Assembly (NCBI GenBank): GCA_042867185.1
Contig: JBHZQV010000003.1
Span: 62,001 to 126,000 of the forward strand
Direction: 5' to 3'
Source of the DNA: Xylophilus sp042867185
GTDB taxonomy: Bacteria; Pseudomonadota; Gammaproteobacteria; Burkholderiales; Burkholderiaceae_C
DNA length: 64,000 nucleotides
Positions 60,990 through 64,000 of the stretch are shown here, in pieces (position 1 is the first letter of the stretch; the number at the start of each line of letters is the position of its first letter). The translations under genes and the position numbers were made by a program. The notes beneath the pieces are model-generated. The model ran no database searches and was not told the DNA's origin. It saw only the letters and a list, made by a program, of their open reading frames with translations.

Positions 60990-61809
60990 GAGCGACGAAA
61001 TTATAGGTTTGCACCCCTGGTTCGGCACCCCGGCTGGCCGATACCTGACGGCGTGGGAGCAGGCGCGGGTCGACCAGGCGGTGGGCGACCTGTTCGGCTA
61101 CCACGGCGTGCAGCTCGGCCTGCCCTGGTTCGACGGCCTGCGGGCCAACCGCATGCGGCACCGCTGGCTCATCGGCGGGCCCGACGATCTGGACCCGCCG
61201 CAAGGCGCTGCGCCCGCCGCATCCGACCTCCTGCCGCCGCAGCGTTTCCGGCCGGCGATCCATGCGGACTTCGGCGCATTGCCGTTCGCGTCGCGCAGCC
61301 TGGACCTGGTGCTGATGCCGCACACGCTGGAGCTGACGGCCGACCCGCACGCCGCCCTGCGCGAGGCCGAGCGCACCCTGGTGCCCGAGGGCCGGGTGGT
61401 GATCAGCGGCCTGAACCCGGTGAGCTTCTGGGGCCTGAAGCAACGGCGCGCCCGCGTGGCGCAGCGGCTCGGGCTGGGCCAGCGCTACCTGCCCGACGCG
61501 GTCGATTTCATCGGCTACTGGCGGCTGCGGGACTGGCTGCGTCTGCTGTCGTTCGAGGTGGAATCGGTGCAGTTCGGCTGCTGGCGGCCGGCGCTGCGCA
61601 GCCAGCGCTGGCTGGACCGCACCGCCTGGATGGACCCGCTGGGCGACCGCTGGTGGCCGATCTTCGGCGCGGCGTATTTCGTGGTGGCGGTCAAGCGGGT
61701 GCCCGGCATGCGGCCGATGGAAAAGCCCCGCAAGCTGCCGGCGGTGCGGGCGGTGGCGCCGGCCGCGTCGGTGGCGGGCCGCAGCTTGCCGGACAATCCG
61801 CCCTCCTGA
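60988..61809 (+). CDS. Methyltransferase-like protein, YafS-like
   Basis: A 273-residue protein of the class I SAM-dependent methyltransferase fold, related to E. coli YafS (uncharacterised). Recognisable parts are LPFASRSLDLVLMPHTLEL (post-motif region), REAERTLVPEGRVVISGLNP and a C-terminal SFWGLKQRRAR block. The glycine-rich motif I is not obvious, so activity is uncertain. Divergent from gloB with overlapping start codons, and followed by rnhA, as in E. coli. Confidence 0.8.
   Translation: MSDEIIGLHPWFGTPAGRYLTAWEQARVDQAVGDLFGYHGVQLGLPWFDGLRANRMRHRWLIGGPDDLDPPQGAAPAASDLLPPQRFRPAIHADFGALPFASRSLDLVLMPHTLELTADPHAALREAERTLVPEGRVVISGLNPVSFWGLKQRRARVAQRLGLGQRYLPDAVDFIGYWRLRDWLRLLSFEVESVQFGCWRPALRSQRWLDRTAWMDPLGDRWWPIFGAAYFVVAVKRVPGMRPMEKPRKLPAVRAVAPAASVAGRSLPDNPPS
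61000..61005 (-). promoter_or_regulatory. -10 box of gloB inside the yafS coding start
   Basis: Minus-strand TATAAT, read within codons 5-6 of the divergent gene. Transcription would start near 60993, leaving a leader of only about 4 nt before the gloB ATG. Confidence 0.55.
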
Positions 61810-61832
61810 TTCCTCTGCGAAGCGTTTTTCTC

Positions 61833-62324
61833 GTGAACCATATCGACATCTACACCGACGGCGCCTGCAAGGGCAACCCGGGCCCGGGCGGTTGGGGCGT
61901 GCTGCTGAAGGCCGGCCCGACCGAAAAAGAGCTCTACGGCGGCGAGCGCGTCACCACCAACAACCGGATGGAGATGACCGCGGTGATCGAGGCGCTGGGC
62001 GCCCTCAAGCGGCCGTGCGACGTGACCCTCTACATCGACAGCCAGTACGTGCTCAAGGGCATCACCGAATGGGTGGCGGGCTGGAAGGCGCGCGGCTGGC
62101 GCACCGCCTCGAAGGAGCCGGTGAAGAACGTCGAGCTCTGGCAGAAGATGGACGAGCTGGTGCGCACCGGCGGCCACAAGATCGAATGGCGCTGGGTGCG
62201 CGGCCACAACGGCGATCCGGGCAACGAGCGGGCCGACCAGCTGGCCAACCGCGGGGTGGAGGTGGCGCTGGGCCGGCTGCCGGCGCAGGTGCGAAACCCC
62301 GCCCCCACGGCAGACGCCAGCTAG
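61833..62324 (+). CDS. rnhA: Ribonuclease HI
   Basis: RNase HI (163 aa) that cuts RNA in RNA-DNA hybrids. Catalytic carboxylates are all present: YTDGACKGNPGPGG (Asp), NNRMEMTAVIEAL (Glu), YIDSQYV (Asp) and GHNGDPGNERADQLAN (Asp). It starts at GTG (NHIDIYTDGAC follows at once). Downstream of the YafS-like gene by 23 bp. Confidence 0.96.
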   Translation: MNHIDIYTDGACKGNPGPGGWGVLLKAGPTEKELYGGERVTTNNRMEMTAVIEALGALKRPCDVTLYIDSQYVLKGITEWVAGWKARGWRTASKEPVKNVELWQKMDELVRTGGHKIEWRWVRGHNGDPGNERADQLANRGVEVALGRLPAQVRNPAPTADAS

Positions 62325-62351
62325 AACGCCGCCGACCCGCGAGGGCTGAAT

Positions 62352-62408
62352 GCTATGGTTTTCATAGCTTGCGGTCGGCGCTGTATGCCGGCTGCAGGCA
62401 CTTTTCCC
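62352..62408 (+). repeat. Dispersed GCTA-TAGC repeat, copy 8
   Basis: GCTATGGTTTTCATAGC, then GGTCGGCG-ctgta-TGCCGGCT, then CACTTTTCCC. It lies between rnhA and mobA and ends at the mobA stop. It may serve as a bidirectional terminator, as a T-run follows. Confidence 0.75.
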
Positions 62409-63086
62409 TCAAATTTTCTGTTCCATCGGCCCCTCGGGCGGCGGCAGCCCCTCCAGCGCCTGCAGCTCCGCCAGCGTGTTCGCATTCCGGAAGGCCAGCG
62501 GATCGTCGCCGGGGCGGTCGAAAGCCACCAGCACGCAGGCATGGCGCGACGCCCACTGGCGCACGGCGCGCATGCCGCCGGCCAGGGCGGCTTCCAGGTC
62601 GTCGCGCAAGGCCGACTGCGCCAGGCAGAACACCGGCTCGGGCACCGGGCCTGCAGGTCCGGCGGATGCCGCCAGCGCCACCGACGCGCCCGCTGCACCG
62701 GCCGCGGCCGCCATCCGCGCGGCAAGGTCGACCGGAAAGCGGGGCGTGTCGCAGGGCACGGTCAGCAGCCAGGGGGTGGTGCAGCGCGCCAGTCCCGCGA
62801 GCAGTCCGGCCAGGGGCCCGGGGAAATCGCCCGACGCGTCCGGCCACACCGGTACCTGCCACGCGGCATAGCGGTCCAGGTGCCGGTTCGCGTTGAGCGC
62901 CACGGCGGCGACCTGGGGGCGCAGCCGCTCCAGCGCATGGCCGGCCAGCAGCGTGCCCTGGAAGGGCTGCAGACCCTTGTCCGCCCCCCCCATGCGACTC
63001 CCCTGGCCGCCGGCCAGTACCAGGCCGGTGATGCCGGCGCGCGCGGGAATGGAGGCGGATGCGGTGCCGGACACGGGCGACGACAC
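62409..63086 (-). CDS. mobA: Molybdenum cofactor guanylyltransferase
   Basis: MobA (225 aa) attaches GMP to molybdopterin to give bis-MGD for enzymes such as nitrate reductase. The nucleotide site is GLVLAGGQGSRMGGADKGLQ, and the metal-site Asp follows in VPCDTPRFPVDLAARM. An N-terminal extension of about 20 residues is present. Next to moaA, both in the same pathway. Confidence 0.94.
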   Translation of the reverse strand: MSSPVSGTASASIPARAGITGLVLAGGQGSRMGGADKGLQPFQGTLLAGHALERLRPQVAAVALNANRHLDRYAAWQVPVWPDASGDFPGPLAGLLAGLARCTTPWLLTVPCDTPRFPVDLAARMAAAAGAAGASVALAASAGPAGPVPEPVFCLAQSALRDDLEAALAGGMRAVRQWASRHACVLVAFDRPGDDPLAFRNANTLAELQALEGLPPPEGPMEQKI

Positions 63087-63097
63087 GGCGGCGCCCC

Positions 63098-64000
63098 TCA
63101 GCCGCCGATGTAGCTCATCTCCACCCGGCGCGGCGCGGTCGCGGCACCGGGGGCGGCGGGCGGCAACGCGGCGCGCAGTTCCGAGTACCGGTCATCGCGG
63201 CCCTGCCAGATACCGGCGATGGCGGCGGCGATGTCGTCGTCGCCCGCGCCGCCGCGCAGCAGCGCCCGCAGGTCGTGGCCCTGGCTGGCGAAGAGGCAGA
63301 GGTAGAGCTTGCCCTCGGTGGAGAGGCGCGCCCGGTTGCAGTCGTGGCAGAAGGCCTGGGTCACGCTGGCGATCACGCCCACCTCGCCCAGCGACGGGTC
63401 GTGGCGGCCCTGGGCGTCGGCATAGCCCCAGCGGCGGGCGGTTTCGCCGGGCGCGGCTTCGGCCAGCGGCACCAGCGGCAGGGCGCCGCTCAGGTGCTCG
63501 ACCATCTCGGATGCGGGCATCACCTCGTCCATCCGCCAGCCGTTGGTGGCGCCGACGTCCATGTATTCGATGAAGCGCAGCACCACGCCGGTGCCGCGGA
63601 AATGGCGGGCCATCGGCAGGATCTCCTGCGCATTGGTGCCGCGCTCGACGACCATGTTGACCTTGACCGGGCCCAGGCCCGCCGCCAGCGCCGCGTCGAT
63701 GCCGTGCAGCACGTCGGCCACCGGGAAATCCATGTCGTTCATCCGGCGGAAGACGGCATCGTCGAGGGCGTCGAGGCTCACCGTCACCCGCTGCAGTCCG
63801 GCGTCGCGCAGGGCGCGGGCCTTGCGGGCCAGCAGCGAGCCGTTGGTGGTGAGCGTCATGTCGGGCGCGGTGCCGTCGACGGTGCGCAGTTCGGAGAGCT
63901 GGCCGACCAGTGTCTCCAGGTTCTTGCGCAGCAGCGGCTCGCCGCCGGTCAGCCGGATCTTGCGCACGCCCTGGGCCAGGAACATCCGGGCCAGCCGCGT
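63098..64000 (-). CDS. moaA: GTP 3',8-cyclase, 3' part
   Basis: MoaA, radical-SAM enzyme starting molybdopterin synthesis from GTP. The gene runs off the right edge, so the N-terminal CxxxCxxC cluster lies outside. Visible are KIRLTGGEPLLRKNLE, the SLDAL strand, the second cluster ligands in FCHDCNRARLSTEGKLYLCL, and the required C-terminal Gly-Gly (MSYIGG). Upstream of mobA by 11 bp in the same direction; with the nitrate transporter nearby it hints at nitrate metabolism. Confidence 0.96.
   Translation of the reverse strand, partial: TRLARMFLAQGVRKIRLTGGEPLLRKNLETLVGQLSELRTVDGTAPDMTLTTNGSLLARKARALRDAGLQRVTVSLDALDDAVFRRMNDMDFPVADVLHGIDAALAAGLGPVKVNMVVERGTNAQEILPMARHFRGTGVVLRFIEYMDVGATNGWRMDEVMPASEMVEHLSGALPLVPLAEAAPGETARRWGYADAQGRHDPSLGEVGVIASVTQAFCHDCNRARLSTEGKLYLCLFASQGHDLRALLRGGAGDDDIAAAIAGIWQGRDDRYSELRAALPPAAPGAATAPRRVEMSYIGG

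Overview
The window is a GC-rich, gene-dense bacterial chromosome segment. Gene order and protein families point to Burkholderiales, most likely Comamonadaceae (Acidovorax/Variovorax/Xylophilus-like). The supporting evidence is a complete 14-gene nuoA-N operon followed by DUF2818, the order cysS-alkA-accA-tilS-lysC-tRNA-Ser, the order ffs-dnaX-ybaB-recR, and a dispersed GCTA...TAGC repeat that I recall from that family. Species cannot be fixed from the sequence alone.

Layout. 1-5.2 kb: the end of a class A beta-lactamase, then a minus-strand nitrate ABC transporter (nrtA-nrtB-nrtD) and its NIT-ANTAR regulator (NasR type). The nrtA leader carries a sigma-54 promoter, two hexaloop hairpins of ANTAR type and an overlapping intrinsic terminator. 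5.3-14 kb: housekeeping genes (tsaD, hsp20, a periplasmic binding protein, rpsO, pnp, a quinone oxidoreductase, tpiA, secG, tRNA-Leu). 14-30.3 kb: NADH dehydrogenase nuoA-N and a coupled tail (DUF2818, Nudix hydrolase, DUF1178, a tiny membrane protein). 30.3-43.7 kb: mostly minus-strand genes (lipid-type ABC exporter, glnS, PEBP protein, mtfA, lpxH, two cyclophilins, an L,D-transpeptidase, a TPR protein), with a plus-strand pcaB-pcaC-dsbA-like group and a Pro/Tyr-rich secreted protein among them. 43.9-49.7 kb: cysS, a 3-methyladenine glycosylase, accA, tilS, lysC, tRNA-Ser. 49.7-51.9 kb: an accessory pocket with a frameshifted secreted-protein gene, a membrane-anchored nuclease and unassigned DNA. 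51.9-64 kb: 4.5S RNA, dnaX, ybaB, DUF1176, recR, MAPEG, a second NrtA/SsuA-type binding protein, DUF3096, mltD, gloB, a YafS-like methyltransferase, rnhA, mobA and the 3' part of moaA.

How it works together. The clearest regulatory unit is the nitrate-uptake locus. Sigma-54 would tie transcription to nitrogen limitation, and the NIT-ANTAR protein would release the leader terminator when nitrate or nitrite is sensed. The nuo block is the respiratory complex I operon; it may be entered from the tRNA-Leu transcription unit just upstream, because no T-run terminator separates them. The most unusual features are the nrt leader, a nine-A slippery tract in dnaX that can give a short gamma-like clamp-loader subunit, and at least eight copies of one 55-70 bp palindromic repeat. 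Four of those copies lie inside genes and appear to be translated (tilS, dnaX, the ABC exporter linker, the NrtB N-terminus).
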